Below are positions 47,694-61,328 of a stretch of DNA of 64,000 nucleotides, piece by piece. The notes under the pieces are model-generated. The model was not told where the DNA came from and did not search any database. It saw only the letters and a program-made list of their open reading frames with translations. The first letter of the stretch is position 1; every line of letters begins with the position of its first letter. This DNA comes from Fasciolopsis buskii (lineage: Eukaryota; Platyhelminthes; Trematoda; Plagiorchiida; Fasciolidae): assembly GCA_008360955.1 (NCBI GenBank), contig LUCM01005553.1, positions 124,001 to 188,000 of the forward strand, given 5' to 3'. The translations under genes were made by a program, and so were the position numbers.

Positions 47694-50600
47694 GTATGTT
47701 GATTTGTGAAGAAAGTTTGTTTTGTGTTTTTAAGTGATAAGCGACATGATCTGCAAATATATCCAAATAACTTTAACATGACATCGTCGTTCATGGTAAA
47801 TGTTATATATCTGAGTGGTTTTCGTGCTAGCATCTTCAACTACTGTCGGATCCAATAGGTTCTACACTTGGATCTTTGGAAAAACAAAGTCGAACAAGAA
47901 CTGAGCAAAATTCGATTAAGTGAGAGTTTTCTTTCACCTCCAGCACAAATGAATTCATTGAGGATTTGACAAAGCAATCCTAAGTTTATACCAAGCCATT
48001 ACACAATCAATCAGAACGGCTTAACTCTGTTGCACAAGTTGATAAGACGGTAGTGAAACAGAATACGAGTGTCGTTCGTTTGGTTTTATCAGTTGTCTTC
48101 ACGAAGTAAATTAGATTAGTGTGACTTTTCTCGTTGAGCGAGTAGGGCAACATGTTTGGCAAAAAATGTGAGTAATAAGATGAACATCTTATGACTAGGC
48201 TAAAAGTGCTGGAATGCTGTTTGCGACCGTTGTTATGTGCAAAAAGGAGGATTTGTTGACTTGATCAAAGCAGCACTGGAGAACGCTATTAGATCAATTT
48301 TTTGAGTGAGTATTGCCACGGTGACTAATGAGGTCAAGTCACTTGGGTAATCTAACGAAAGTATGCGTTTCCCCGAATTTGGTGACAAACATGACGACCA
48401 AATCCAAATGCTGCCTGTCAGTTCCTTTCATGGCACGACTACACAGTGTCGACTGGAGAGCAGTCGAAATCGTTGACAAATGTATTTTGCCGAAATCATT
48501 GAACTGCTCATAAGAAAATCGAATGTCGGATACCAAGGGAGATGCTGTTTCAACGGATCACTGAGCTGACCTAACACGACCGTCCTACTTGCCAATATTA
48601 AACTGTCATGTGTAACTGCGAGTGTTTATCGACAGGGCCGGAAATTTTCCGATGTGCGATGACGCAAGTGTTTATTCAATGATTTACATGACGTTGCACT
48701 ATCCATATCGGTTCTGAAAAAATGGCTAAACTGGTTCAGGTTTCCCTCCGTTAGAATTTGCACGATCCAGTAATTGACTTTTGATGAATAGATGTTCGGT
48801 AGTGAGAATTCAACTACGGTGGATCTCATAATGCAAATACGAGACTATTTTCCCATGAAATCTGAAATCAAGATCGCTCTTAGGGTGGATCCTTGAAACG
48901 ACTAATTATCCTCCCGAAAGCTAACATCAAAAAATCAAAATGAATGTGTTGTCAATTAATTCTACAACTCATGAAGTCTAAATTTTGTCACCACCGGTGT
49001 TGGTCAAAAGGTTAAGATCATGGTGCTTGGATGTGAAGGTTAAGAGTTCCGCTTTTTATTCTCGGTTACTTCCGTACGCGGCAGCTTTTTACTAACAAAG
49101 ACCCCTTCCGGCAATATCCATTTGACGCTCAGTGAAACAAGAGCTAGAAGATAGATAGCCAATTTTGCGATTAGTGCAGAAAATGAGGAAAGCAGCTAAA
49201 GTGAAACAACGGGAGTTGGCGCTCCCAGTTTAGTTGAAAGAACAATAATATTCTAGGAGCACAGCCTTCCTCGGTCACATTCGTCGTGTTGTAAACGTCG
49301 TTGAAACAATCAGTAAAAGTTCAGTTTGATAATGCAATGAAGGCGCATTCATCAGTCGACCATTTAGATGGATAGCGCAAGGCGCAAACTGGTCTGATTT
49401 TATCATGCTCAAGCTTAACTTCTCTGCAATGGTTAGAGTTCGAGGTCAGCCGTGGACTCAGTTTCACGATGGGGCGAACGTGGTTGAAAAAGCTTTTGAT
49501 TCACTGATGGACTAGGGAAGCCTCCAGATGAAGTTTACTTTACTGATGTTGGACCGGATATGCATAGAAAATTAATTCTCCGCACTGACGCCTTGACGAA
49601 CACTTAAACACATTGCCGTAAATTTCATAGTTTTATAACACAAATACCGAGAACGTTGACATTTGATTTTGTTGGGTTCATCTAACAAAAAACATCGATA
49701 GTTACCATTCCGTATGTAAGAGGTGTTATAGATTTTACACCTGCAGATGAAAAATCAACATTTACATGAATGCTCATCAAAGGTATACCGCAGAACCGAT
49801 GCGCAAAAATAACTGAAAGAAAGATTCAACAGTGCCTATCCTGTATTTTGTATACAAGGAAGGAAAACGCCGAGATGCTATTGATGCCTTCATTGGCAAA
49901 ATTAAATTAGCTGTTCGTCTGATGAACGTGTCGGATCGTGTAGCAAACTGCTTACAGAACATGAATATCTGCGCTTTATGGATTCATAGGCTAAGTATAT
50001 CTGATTGATAAGCACTTAAGTTGACAAAAACAAGCGTAACAGTTCAGTTAATTTCTATTTTCAACTAAATTTGCAATTCTTCTTCGTATGCTTTGTGCGA
50101 TTCGAAGCACTTAACTTCAAGAAGTCGTTTTCCAAGGACTCAGAGGAACAACGTCTAAGCGAGACGACGTTTTTATTCACATATCCTAAGTGATATCACG
50201 CGAGAAAAAATACCCCATGGTAGACACGAGAAAAATTCGTCAATTACAGATGCGCCAGCATCAGTGAGATGAATAAACACAACTAATGCACTTCAATCTG
50301 GACAAATATTCGAATACATGAGGATCGTTGGGAAGAGAATGGAGACGCCATTCAGGCTTTTACCAAGGGAACTTCATTTCTGGAGTACTAAGAATGTTCA
50401 CTGTGCTGGGAACTATATCTTGTTTCCAAATTTAGATCAAGACTAGTGCTGACTCGCTAGTTTTCATCGTATCTGGAAATTTTTAAGTGTTAGGTTACAC
50501 GCAAGTCAATCTTCAGCATATAAAATGAAGTGGATCAGCCCACCCATTTCACCTAGCTTTCAATAATTAATTAAACCAGTATGTATTTTAAAATTGTGTT

Positions 50601-52947
50601 TCTAGCATTCCCTTCAGGGTTCCTGTTGCGTATCACACGATTTTCTACAAAGCAATCAAAGTGATATCAGGATATTTGAATGCTTAACATGACTCTTCCA
50701 CGTTCGCGGTACTTCGAATATCATCATGCTTGCAATCTGCCCACGTGCCACAATTTTTGATTCACACCAAGTCGATCTGATCGATTTCTAAACAGACGCC
50801 ACAGTAGCTTGTACAAATCAGTTGATAATTCCAGTACCACTGAAATAACTGACGTGTCGTGGATATATGGATTTCATTTGAGTCCCATCTGGTTTTTGAC
50901 CAGTAATGTATGATCTTGTTCTAAGGGCTATCAGTGGACAAGCAGTTTTCCGAAAAGCAGTGAACTGAGTGAAGTGAAATTGCTGCCTACCGCGAAATGA
51001 TGTCTTATCTGCGTGAATAAACAGGGACAGACTGGAGTTGTTTATGTGGCACTGTCAAGGACGGTGAAAATCTTGTGCAGCAAGCGAAAGGTATTTCAAG
51101 ACTGGAGATACGTAATCCGTGTATAGATTGGAACCCTTGGAAACAGAATTTCGAAAGGGAACATACACTAGTCTTTCCGGTGCTTTACTGTTCAGCATGA
51201 AGGAATGAACGTGTCATGGTTGGTAAGGTTGTTACACTGTGACTCAACATTTCCTTTGTCCCAACGCTCATTGCCTTGACAAAAATTACAATGAGCTTAT
51301 ATTTACGCGTGGCGGACAATTTCGGCATGAACATTGGAAACTGGCCGAGAATTATCAGTGAAGATCACGTGGTTGCCATGTGATTTTGGGTCGGTATGCC
51401 AACCATCCCAGCCAGTCGGATCATAGACGCGTTTGCATATACATCATGTCAGTAGTGGATTTAACTTGACCTGTCTAAAGAAAACCGGTTGCCCGTTGCG
51501 CAATTCCGGACACATGCAACAGTTCATTGCGCACAATTTCCAAACCATCGAGGCCAGTGGTTAACAGGATCATGCGAACTAACAATTACATTTACCGGTA
51601 TACCTTTATTTGAAAAGAGCTAGAGAAAAAGCAATGAACTAGCCACATTCTGCTTATGCGGGTTTCCTGTTAAGGCTTGGTCCTGCGATGGTAGTTACCT
51701 TTATTCATCTGCCACCTCTTTAGTAGAAAGGAAATCGCGGATTTTGTGTGAGTCATGGCCCAACCCGATATTCGTATTATTTAATCGATCACAAAAGAAA
51801 GTGAAATACACTATTTTTACTCGGTGAAACAGACAGTTTGATAATAAAGAATTGGTTAGGGTTACTACTCTACCGTGCTATACTATACTATATTATATTA
51901 CATTAATATGATTCACATAGGATAACTCAACCAAAATACGGAACCAAATGGCCGCTGTCATCAATTTTGGACAGTTACTTGGACTTATTAGCCCCTTTTC
52001 ATAGAACACGGCATTCACAACGGAACAGCAAAAGGAATAAACCAATTTTTTGAAATATTGGAACAATTGTGCCCAAAGGGCAAACAAAATAAGCACCCGT
52101 TCACTGAGAGGCACACATAGTCCCCATTCATATTGCCCCTTTGCTTAGGTGGCCGCAACGGCAACGTCCTGGCTGCTTGCTAATGGCCACTGATTTTCCC
52201 CATTTGGTATATCTGTGGCTGTATGATGGGATTGTTTAAGTTGACCACATAAACCGCAGTCCACAGTTTGTGAGACCTTGCAGTCTCTCCAGGGTAACTT
52301 AGTTCTTTGTCGACAAAACTCTATCCTTCCTGAGGTACTTAAGAATAGCAATTTTCGCTTCGTTGGATAATTGCTGCTAATTGCTTTGTACTTTGGATTC
52401 CATTGTACTGTCATTATATTGTGGCGATATGCTTCTCTCGATGATGAATCGCTAACGGCACACTAGGAGATTTCGGTCAGTCAAGACAAGAAACATGTTC
52501 ACAATAATCACCGAAATAAATTCAAATGGCAGTGTATCCGACCTTTGTTTTGCAGAGTGGGGTGCTTCGTAGAACGACGAAATAAGGAAAATCTTTTCAG
52601 CATATATTCCCTTTTCCCCAGTTTGTTGCGGATTAGTCAAGTTTCATACACCATATTTGATTTTATCTTACTTTCTTTAATGACTTACAAATTGCACACA
52701 AACTGTTAATCTAGCGTGGATATGGATGCTTGATATTGTTTATTACTTTGCATTCAGTTGAAAGACTGGCCGCTTTAGTTCACCGAAATTTGTAGGACCA
52801 TAAATTTTGTGAGAACATGCTACGGCTTTGGTTACCACATCCCGGGAACAACCAACGAAAAGGGGGTAACACAGGAAGACTTTAAAGAACCAAAGTTATT
52901 TTTACTACAAATCTTCACTGACCGCATCACTTACCCTCATTGCCTAG
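47694..52947. other. Proposed intronic DNA; weak candidates only
   Basis: The minus-strand frame 48339-48503 is open for 54 codons after an acceptor-like ttcttatgagcag and looks mildly protein-like, as does 48626-48829, but their phases do not join. A tRNA-like stretch near 48996-49060 (GGTCAAAAGGTTAAG ... GGTTAAGAGTTCC) hints at a decayed SINE. The rest shows no recognised feature. Confidence 0.3.
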
Positions 52948-53134
52948 TACACTGGATAACTCGTGGATCCCATCCAGTTAATATATCTACACTTACTCGA
53001 AACGGTACACTGTGGTGGGTTTCCATACTTTTTCACTACATCGTGGGTTGGCCACCTCAACCCATCTTCGATCCACTACATCCTTTAGAGAACAGCGTTT
53101 ACCAAGGAAGTCGATCTGCGGTCCTTTGTACTAC
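52948..53134 (+). CDS. Candidate internal exon, function unknown
   Basis: Two bases, 61 codons and two bases, after an acceptor with a pyrimidine-rich tract (atcacttaccctcattgcctag) and before the donor tactac|gtaatc. The peptide includes HWITRGSHPVNISTLTRNGT, then LWWVSILFHYIVGWPPQPIF. That gives a hydrophobic stretch and two possible N-glycosylation sites, which could indicate a membrane or secreted protein. It lies inside the proposed last intron of the 44.7-55.1 kb gene, but its phases (1 in, 2 out) do not fit directly between 47693 and 54808. Confidence 0.3.
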
Positions 53135-54249
53135 GTAATCCTACCATATTAACTTATTCACGTGGTCTAGAGTGCCCATCAATTTGAAGGGTCTTGCCTG
53201 GGGTCTGCTGCTTCGCGCAGAATATTTTTGACTTACTCCTACTGTTCATCTGGATCCTGAACATTTGCAAGTGGCGATAGTCAAATAGGTAGAGCCCAGT
53301 TGAACTGTTGTAAGATGCAACCGTAGTTTGCAGGAGTCAACCATAGTGATCGACGAACCTTGATTGGCCCAAGGTAGTAACGATCAGTGACATTGTGGTC
53401 AGCATGTTTTCAGTGTGAAAATAACTAAAGGGGACGGAGGCTTGCATTACCCAGAACCAGTCCATGAAGAGAACAAACGTGGCTAGGGCCACTGCCATTG
53501 TCGACGCGAAGGACTAAAGCAGCAGGTATCCCTTTAAAGTGGCTTTCTATTTTCCGAAAACAGCCAACATGGAAGTTAAAATTGCGACCACGTAAAACAC
53601 TACATCCGATGAATGCGAACCTCTAAACAGTCGAAACCACTCCTCGTAGAAATCGCCTTTTGGGTAACAACAGCTAAGGTCTATGGGTACGTAAATGGAC
53701 ACGATTAGCACATGGATGAATCAGTAGATTGCTGCTAACACGCGCATAAGAGTCTAACGGAGCGATGATTGACTGCGATATAACCCAACGATTCACACTC
53801 AACCTTCGTGCTCGAAGGGACTGGCAACTTAAGAACAGTTCACCTGACGTGCAATGAGCGAGGTTTTGAAGATAGAAATGAGTTCCTGTAAGAATCATTT
53901 GAAGGCGGAACATACATCAATTTTAAGAGTTACACGATTTCTGGATATTGAAGGTTTTTGGTCTATGGCTTAGTGTGTAAATTCTGAAATCAAACTAAAG
54001 CGGACATTTAACCTAAATAATGCAACGAATTTATACCTTGATTATTCACTAATCCTACCACCAAATGAACCTAACGACCCGCTTTACTCTCAGCATATAA
54101 CATGGTTCATAAAGCGTCAGATTGACAAGGCTGCCAACAGTATATGTTCTGACGATATTCAGTCCAGGGACGCTTCGCGCCGGCTTACCCCAGAAAGATG
54201 TTTCTTTACATAATCTAATTGGAGTTACTGAGTCAAAATTACGACCATG
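53135..54249. other. No supported gene
   Basis: A minus-strand open frame near 53410-53510 reads STMAVALATFVLFMDWFW before a donor-like site (ttctgg|gtaatg). It suggests a membrane segment but has no partner exon. Nothing else was recognised. Confidence 0.25.
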
Positions 54250-54670
54250 AAAAGAGTGGAATGTTTAATCCAGGACGGAAACTTCGAGCCTTAAATTAAT
54301 CAACATTATCCATAACACTCAAAGCAACGAGTGACTCAGTTGTTTGACCTGCAGGACGACCAATTCAGAATGGAATTCATTTTGTTTGCGATTTGTGAGA
54401 ATGCTGTGCAGAAACTGCCAGTGAGTCCAGCCACTAGACAAAACAAAGGTTGGAGTTCTTAGTTAAAACATTTTGTTCTAACATGAACCTTCCGCAAGTA
54501 GTAGTTAAGTGAAAACCCATATGCTAGAGTCACTCATTTTTCCACTTATTTTTCCGCTTATTTGTCATAGCAAATCGACTCTGAAGTTGTAGGATCGGGA
54601 GATTATTTCGTCATGTCCATGCTCGCTTATGCTCTAGGGATAACTAAATCGTTGGCTTGAAGAAAGTCAT
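54250..54670. repeat. Diverged interspersed repeat, copy B
   Basis: Second member of the family described at 40447-40880, in the same orientation and roughly two-thirds to three-quarters identical by eye. It lies just upstream of the terminal exon at 54808, that is, in the proposed last intron. Confidence 0.6.
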
Positions 54671-54807
54671 CCTGTAAAGCTAATTGGGCCATGAGGAAGC
54701 AGGAACTCTCAAATCCCGCCAAGATGCGACTCTTTGTGACAAGGCTTATGCCTGATCGCTAAGTGTTTCATTCTTCCTTTTGCATCCGCCTGTGCAACGT
54801 CACTCAG

Positions 54808-54960
54808 GCTGTAGGTATAGGGTCTGATATTAGGTTTCACAAAATCCGTTTACATTTTGATTCACTCATCCGAACACTCCCATCTGAGTATCAGCAATGC
54901 ATCTTGATCTCCATGAGCACCAAGATTTATTTTCATTCTGGTTATTTATCTGGCGCTTAA
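54808..54960 (+). CDS. Candidate terminal exon with polyadenylation signal
   Basis: Fifty codons plus TAA, in phase 0 after a strong acceptor (cattcttccttttgcatccg then ctgtgcaacgtcactcag). The peptide begins AVGIGSDIRFHKIRLHFDSL and continues RTLPSEYQQCILISMSTKIY. The phase matches the exon ending at 47693. A canonical AATAAA follows 100 bases after the stop, the best 3' end evidence in the window. Family not recognised. Confidence 0.5.
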   Translation, partial: AVGIGSDIRFHKIRLHFDSLIRTLPSEYQQCILISMSTKIYFHSGYLSGA

Positions 54961-55059
54961 CAACAGCATATTACAGCTTCCCAATGTCATTCTTTCCCAT
55001 GCGGTTTCCCGGCTTGAGTTGCCATTTACTGTTTTGTTCTGTTTAGTCGTCCTTTTTTT

Positions 55060-55065
55060 AATAAA
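55060..55065 (+). terminator. AATAAA polyadenylation signal
   Basis: A canonical hexamer preceded by a T-rich tract, 100 bases downstream of the stop codon of the candidate terminal exon 54808-54960. It is likely to define that transcript's 3' end. AATAAA also occurs by chance in AT-rich DNA. Confidence 0.45.
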
Positions 55066-56709
55066 TCACTTCCGAATTGCATTCAAAACATTACTGTAAT
55101 GAATGGTGTCCTATCTGGAGTGTTTTCTATTTCTCTCGAAATATCTAAACAAAAAAATGAAAAGCTTGATCAAATGGCATCCAGACAAGCGTGCTTCACT
55201 TTTAATGGATTCGTTATGAGTTTATCCGTTTTTCACATCATTCGTCATCTACGGTCATTGTCCACCATGCCATTCAAAATCATAGAAACACTGCAGGGCT
55301 ATTTCATCTTTGGTAGAAATTATTAACACTGCATATTTGTTTTATCAGTAATGTTTCGCAGATATTAAGATGAATCTATCTAAAAACAGATGCACCACAA
55401 ATTTTCTGATTATACGCAGCATTATTTTTATGCTGAAGCCAAGTTATTTGACTGCAACGGTGGTCTGCACAAATTTGTCACTTAGACTGGAGGTTAACTT
55501 ATGGCTAAGTGTCGGACATCCTTGAGAAAAAGTTCGCCACTCGCATGTATACATATTTGTCTCGAAAACTGTGTGATGCAAGATCAAAGAAATCAACTTT
55601 TCAGATGAAGTCAAATTTCAGCTGTCATGTGATTAAACCGGACAGAAGTATCAACAGGATGGGTGTATTGTTTACAGAAGACTGTGAACTTGATTGGTAG
55701 GGTGATCAAAGAGTAAATAAATTCACGCAAAATAAATTTTTACTGCAAACGGAATTTGTTATCATTCCACCACCTGATTCGATGCATATTTGATAAACAG
55801 TCCAGGTTTTCTGAAAATCACTTGTGGGTCAGACTGTAAATTCCGGAAGCCGATTGTACAAACCCAAAAATTTGATTCGACTGTTGCTATCGGATATAGA
55901 ACGTAAGTGGGACTTTTAGGTATTCCTTTTAAGGCATTTAAGCATTAGTGGTGTTCAGTGGACATTGCTCTGATGAACGGTGCCCTTAACCATGGTTTCG
56001 AAGTCTGGCATGGCCTAGAACCTTATGAATTTAAAGGATGAATTTGTTCAGGGTTTGTCTTCGAGGAATCAACTTCGGGGAGAATGACGCAGAAACATCG
56101 GACATGATCATTAGCTCCTCCAACACTGTTCGTCGGTTCAGCCGAAGACTTCGGCTGTCACATTTCTAATGAAGCAGCCAAATCGCAGAGGATTGTTGTT
56201 TACTGGGATTCTTTAATTCGGGAGGCGGCGGAGAGGTCTATAAAAACGTGGTCGAAGGAAATGTAAATTCCTTATTTTGCAGCTGTTATGTGAGGTCCTT
56301 AACTACTTAGAGCAAGCATGCATCCGTAGAGGGGACCAGGCTTCTCAAATACTGAATGCTCAGTACTGAACACCAAAGACAAAGCACATTTTTCCTGAAC
56401 TCCTAATAGTGTTCACCGCAATTAGCCCTTTGAGTGCATGTTCAAATCACTCTTATGTAAACAAATTATGATATTGTCCGGGATGAAATTATAAACACAA
56501 TTAATACTTTCAGATTGTTTTTACAACACATTTGGTGGTTCCGTTTTGAAAACTGGTTCATTGATCTGCTAATCCACTGGTGAGGTCAATTAATAGGCTG
56601 AGGCTAAAAGATTCATGTGCTGTGAGTAATAGCATAACATTTACTCGTCGAATAAACCATCTCGTTGTCTTCTGTACTATTCTACCATCTGCTTCACTTT
56701 ATTCATAAG
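55066..56709. other. Mostly no supported gene
   Basis: The plus-strand ORF 55099-55326 is open with a possible donor (ctttg|gtagaa), but it begins just past the polyadenylation signal. A segment at about 55835-55900 is open between a possible acceptor (gtgggtcag) and an excellent donor (gaac|gtaagt), reading TVNSGSRLYKPKNLIRLLLS. Neither joins confidently to a neighbour. Confidence 0.3.
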
Positions 56710-56806
56710 TGGCACCAACTGTCCATTCCCGGGATCGGCACCCTAAAACGTGACGGAACCAGCACTGACGACTGTATGAAATGTATTCAGCTTAGTATTT
56801 TTCCAG
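56710..56806 (+). CDS. Candidate internal exon of a second plus-strand gene
   Basis: Thirty-two codons plus one base. The acceptor has one of the best pyrimidine tracts in the window (ctgcttcactttattcataag) and the donor is good (tttccag|gtatca). The peptide starts WHQLSIPGIGTLKRDGTSTD and contains DDCMKCIQ. The exit phase is 1, so another exon would be needed before the phase-2 exon at 58108. No family recognised. Confidence 0.4.
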
Positions 56807-58107
56807 GTATCATCCATCTATCAAGTACATTTGCAGTTCACAGTGGGAGACCTCAGGGTCACAGTTTCCTCATTGAAAGATATTAGTCAATCTCACAAGA
56901 TTTGGAGCTCATTTGGATCTACTACTGATAAGTTTAAAATGTGACCGTTTTTACCCTTGTCGCATTAACATCTAGTTTTGATGATCTCTAGGCATTTTTC
57001 TCGCACTAGTAAGTCATTTAGAAGCCCTGTACCTACACCCCGTTCTGTTCTGTTCAAATAGTTCATTTCCGTTTCTCCTTCTCCTGGCTAATAACAGAGT
57101 CATCAGTAAGAAGCATTTCTGCTGCTTCTGGAAGCTGGGAGTATTTATGTATAGCACCGTTTACCATTCGTGGAAACGAAAATGGATCATCCTGTCAGGA
57201 ATGTATGATTTATTTCGGTTTTTATCAGTACTTTGCGTGAATCAAACATTGTTTCGTAGCATACGTCTGGGTTAGTTTAGACACTGTCTATGAAATCTCA
57301 ACACTAAAAGCTATCGAAATTCCGGGCCAGACAGTCAGCAATAAGCTAGTTAGGTGAACAGCCAAATGGAAACTCCAACAATGCCGGAACGGTCAAGTGG
57401 GTCAAGGAGACAAAAGTTAGTCACCGGTACGTATTTCAGTTGATATCAGCTTATCATTGCTCATGAAAATAGTCATGAATTCCATGTGAAACTGAAAGGA
57501 TTTGCAGTGGACTGGGTGAGGTAAACCTCAAAAACTCAAGAAAAAAATGAGATCATGCTGCCTGAAGGCACTTTGTATGCTTCATCAAGAATGCGTTACA
57601 GTTTTCACTTAGAAAATTTCTGTGTCAGCTGAAATCCGAAGTGTCTTCGTGCAGCTTGTGTGAGGGGTTTCAGCGTAAAACTACAGGAATCAAAGTTGTC
57701 ATCAGAGAAATTAAGCAAACAACAAGTAAGATTCGAGAGTTCTTGACGTGCAATGAAAACCAAACAACTGATGATTATTTCCTGAGCTGCGACCAACACA
57801 ATTATTTAGGATGATTCTCTATAAAAATCTGGAATCGCCCTAGGAATCTGTGAGAGGAAATGTTGAAATTATGCGGCTGAATATAATTCGATTGTGTTCA
57901 GGTCTGTTCTGCCCTAAATGAATTACGGCAGAAAGGTAAGCTCATTACAAAGCAGTGGTCAATGCCTTTGTGACACTGTGACGAACCTTTGATTAGGGAT
58001 GTACCAGTGCTCCCTTGGTCACTTGGAAAGATTGTCTACCCTAAATCCTTTGACGCAAATAGTCGACTTAATCTAAATTATACTCGTCCCCTTCATTTTC
58101 TTCTGAG

Positions 58108-58202
58108 TTTTGCACTAGCGTTGCATAAGCAGGGCATTATTAACAAAGTGCGGGATTTCACAGTACTTGAGCTTATTCACTTTTATGTGAACGAAAATCA
58201 AG
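58108..58202 (+). CDS. Candidate internal exon of a second plus-strand gene
   Basis: One base, 31 codons and one base, after a strong acceptor (cgtccccttcattttcttctgag) and before a good donor (aatcaag|gtagtg). The peptide is FALALHKQGIINKVRDFTVL then ELIHFYVNENQ. The larger open frame 57989-58276 contains it, so a longer exon or a stand-alone ORF is possible. The exit phase 1 matches the next exon. Confidence 0.4.
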
Positions 58203-61200
58203 GTAGTGTTATAGAATTCAAGGAAAACGATGTTTATCACAGTCGGAAGGCAGTAAAACCAATAATCAACTGTTGACAAAACAGAAAAGTAGCTTTGCAT
58301 AACGACTATGAGGTAACCTGTTATCACAATTACAAGAAGCAAATGTGAATTTAGCAATCAAGTAGCACTTCGTTCTACCGATTGTTGTGAGTCGCCTTGG
58401 GGGTAATATCTGCTGTTCTGGTAATAGACTCTGGGTAGGCAAAATATAAGAATCTGGGTGTAAGTCACAAATGAATTGGCTTATCCTTGGCCCAAATGAC
58501 AATTCGATATGGAATTCAGAACACACACTTAGGTCGGTTTCAGGTTTCTACATTATCCAATAAAAAGTTCACGTCTGATGGCTCCAGACGGTGATTGCTT
58601 ATTCCATTATCGCCGCCGCGATTATTTGTGTAATAAAAAATATAACCATCAGAACCTTCGCCCATATTCGCTTATGATCTTTCAAGCGCTACTTCCCATT
58701 GACACTCACTAGCTGTCACGCTGACGATATCTTCTCGATCAGGCAAAATAATCGGGGTTCGATTGGTGCTTTTCTTCTTTGGAATTTACTGTGAAATAAC
58801 GGAAACCCTAATTTAGGTTCCAATGATTATTTCTATATGAGCAAAACGTATTTCTCTCCGGAGACGTAACTGATGTTTTCGTCGAAATATCATTAATCAG
58901 TCGACCTGAGTGGAAAATACCTAATCATGAAGAAGTAGAAAATAGGCCAGATTCGCAACTCAGCTTCGTCTACATCCTGAACAATAATGCCGTTAAATAA
59001 ATATGGACAATCCATATCTATCCCCATTTAGCAACCATCAGATAGAAATATTTAAAACCGTCTGTTAGAACTCTGAAATGTTAATGTTTTGTCAATGCTA
59101 GCAGGAAAACGCGTACACTTATTTATTCATCCAGCAGCTGGCTACAATCTTAGTGATTAATCACAACAGTCCTGCTCTTTCTATTTTGCAAAATAGGCAA
59201 ACAATATTTGGCTTCCAGAAGACACTCTATTCTGCAAGATGAGACACTTAGTAACGCATACTTCTATAGGTTGGGGGGGAGGGAATAGTTCTGCTGCTCA
59301 GCACCTGCGATCGAATTATGGGATTGTCATTCTGGTAATCTAGACTGGTTACAGTTTAGTGAATGCATCACATTTAAGTCAACTTTAAAAGACGATGTTT
59401 CACCAGGTTGAAGAATGAGGGTCACAGTGGCTTCTATGGATTTCGTGACGTTTTACATTGAACTTACTAATTTCCAATTGCGATCACTTACTGAGGCCTG
59501 CTAACTTGAACAATCTCACCATATATCGCTCATTAGTTTCTTCACACCGTCAGTCTCAGAATGTTTGGTGTTTTTAGTCTTGGCGTCAGGCAGCTGAGAA
59601 GGTTTGTTCTACTGAGAACTGAGAGAAGAAGCTTAATTATCAAGTTCGCATGGAAACATAATATTGCAGGTGAAAGGGTTTGCCAAATTACCCTCTTTTG
59701 ACTAATTGCATATTCAGTGCAACTGCATCTTAGTGCATGCTCTCGGCATTGCTAGTCATCAGATAGGAAAAAAAGACCGGTTGGGCTTGCTTATCTCAAT
59801 GTGATTTGCCTACCAGTGCGAGTAATTGAATACCATTTCATAAGACCATTTACAATACAACGTTAACCCAAATTGCCCTCAATGAATTACGGCTGTGATG
59901 CGTAATTGCTCATGCTAGCTTCATGCTCTACTTTGGGAAATTTGGACATATAGGCCTGGAAATTCTTAAGAGCGAATGAAGCTGCTATGCAATACACTCT
60001 ACGGTAATACACAGTACGGATTTACCAATGCTCTTTTACTTCGTTAATTCATTATATGAGAAATATGCAACAAATCTTGATTAGGGTCATCTACATAGAA
60101 GTGTCTGTTTAATGGGGACAGTGACCGGTGACGGGAGATTACCCTCTCGCAACCTTGTTATTTAAAAGATAGGGCATTATCTGCTTGACCGCTGCCAGCC
60201 AGATGGATGACAGTGACAACCGGAACTATCTACCGATTACCCCTTCATCTCCCGGCCAACTCCAACATTCATTAATTCGAATGACAGGATAAGAACAGGT
60301 GTTTGCTAGGGAGCTTGGTCCATGGTAAATCGTTTTATACAGGATCTCACGTTACTTTGAATTCACCTTTCGTATTGCTTGCTTACCCATTAAACAACAC
60401 CGATTTCGTTGTATCTTGCACGGAAGAGACGGGATCATCCCAAACATTATTGTGAGTTACTTTGCAGAAAGTGGACTGAACATTAGTGTACAGCATAGCA
60501 TTAACAACCATTGTCTACCATGCCCAACCCCAGAAGTTTCATGAACAATCATAAATATGAAGGATTGTATTTGAGAGTTGTTCTGGAAAACAATATATGC
60601 GAGCGAGTAAAATCCGGGGAAGATAACCAGTTTTTTTACACAACAAGCATATGATGCACTCTTTTACCTTCTTGGTGCAATATGAAGTTTTAGAAAAAAA
60701 ATCCCATTAAGGTGTCATATCCCATTGGTACTTAACTGATCTATTGTATGAAACATAAATTGTTCATCGGAGATGTTGACTGTGTTCTAACGATCTTCTA
60801 ATTCTTACCGTCAGATACGTTTATCTTGATATTTGAACTATTCCGGAAGTAGATGAGAAAATCCGAGTCTATTAATGCTGTTCTGTTCAACTGATCTAAG
60901 TGACTCGAGTGCTTGAAATTTTGGAAGTTACGCTTTATGTGGTTTGCAGTAATGCGCATCGATCCACTTGTTGAAGGTGACCAAGGAACTGCGAGGAAGG
61001 AATGCGAAGATAAAACATTCGTGGGTCAAAACTGATGGCACCTTCACAGCAAATATCATAAATCCATAACGAACGCGTATGTGAAGTTTATTCAACATCA
61101 TTTCTTATGTTTTGTTATTCATTACCAAAATTTTTTAAATGTCGAAAAAACAGCAAAAATAATTTTCGATACTGAGAACTATCTTTTATAATTGAGGCTT

Positions 61201-61328
61201 CGCGAGCTTTTACAGAGCCAAACGAAATTCACTTGTTAGCCTATAGGTTCAGCAAAGTATGATGGGCAAATCTCTCGTTCTTTGAAGTGTACTTTTGATT
61301 TACGATGGATATGCTTTGTGCTGTGAAG
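58203..61328. other. Proposed intronic DNA with no recognised features
   Basis: No recognised feature or good splice-flanked frame was found in this stretch. A GC-richer patch near 60120-60290 could be an old repeat, but no partner copy was identified. Confidence 0.3.

Noticed and set aside
48996..49060. tRNA-like stretch with A-box- and B-box-like motifs
   Set aside because: Both boxes deviate from consensus and no cloverleaf can be drawn. At most a decayed SINE.
53410..53510. Minus-strand hydrophobic mini-exon
   Set aside because: Good donor but no partner exon; overlaps no other supported feature.
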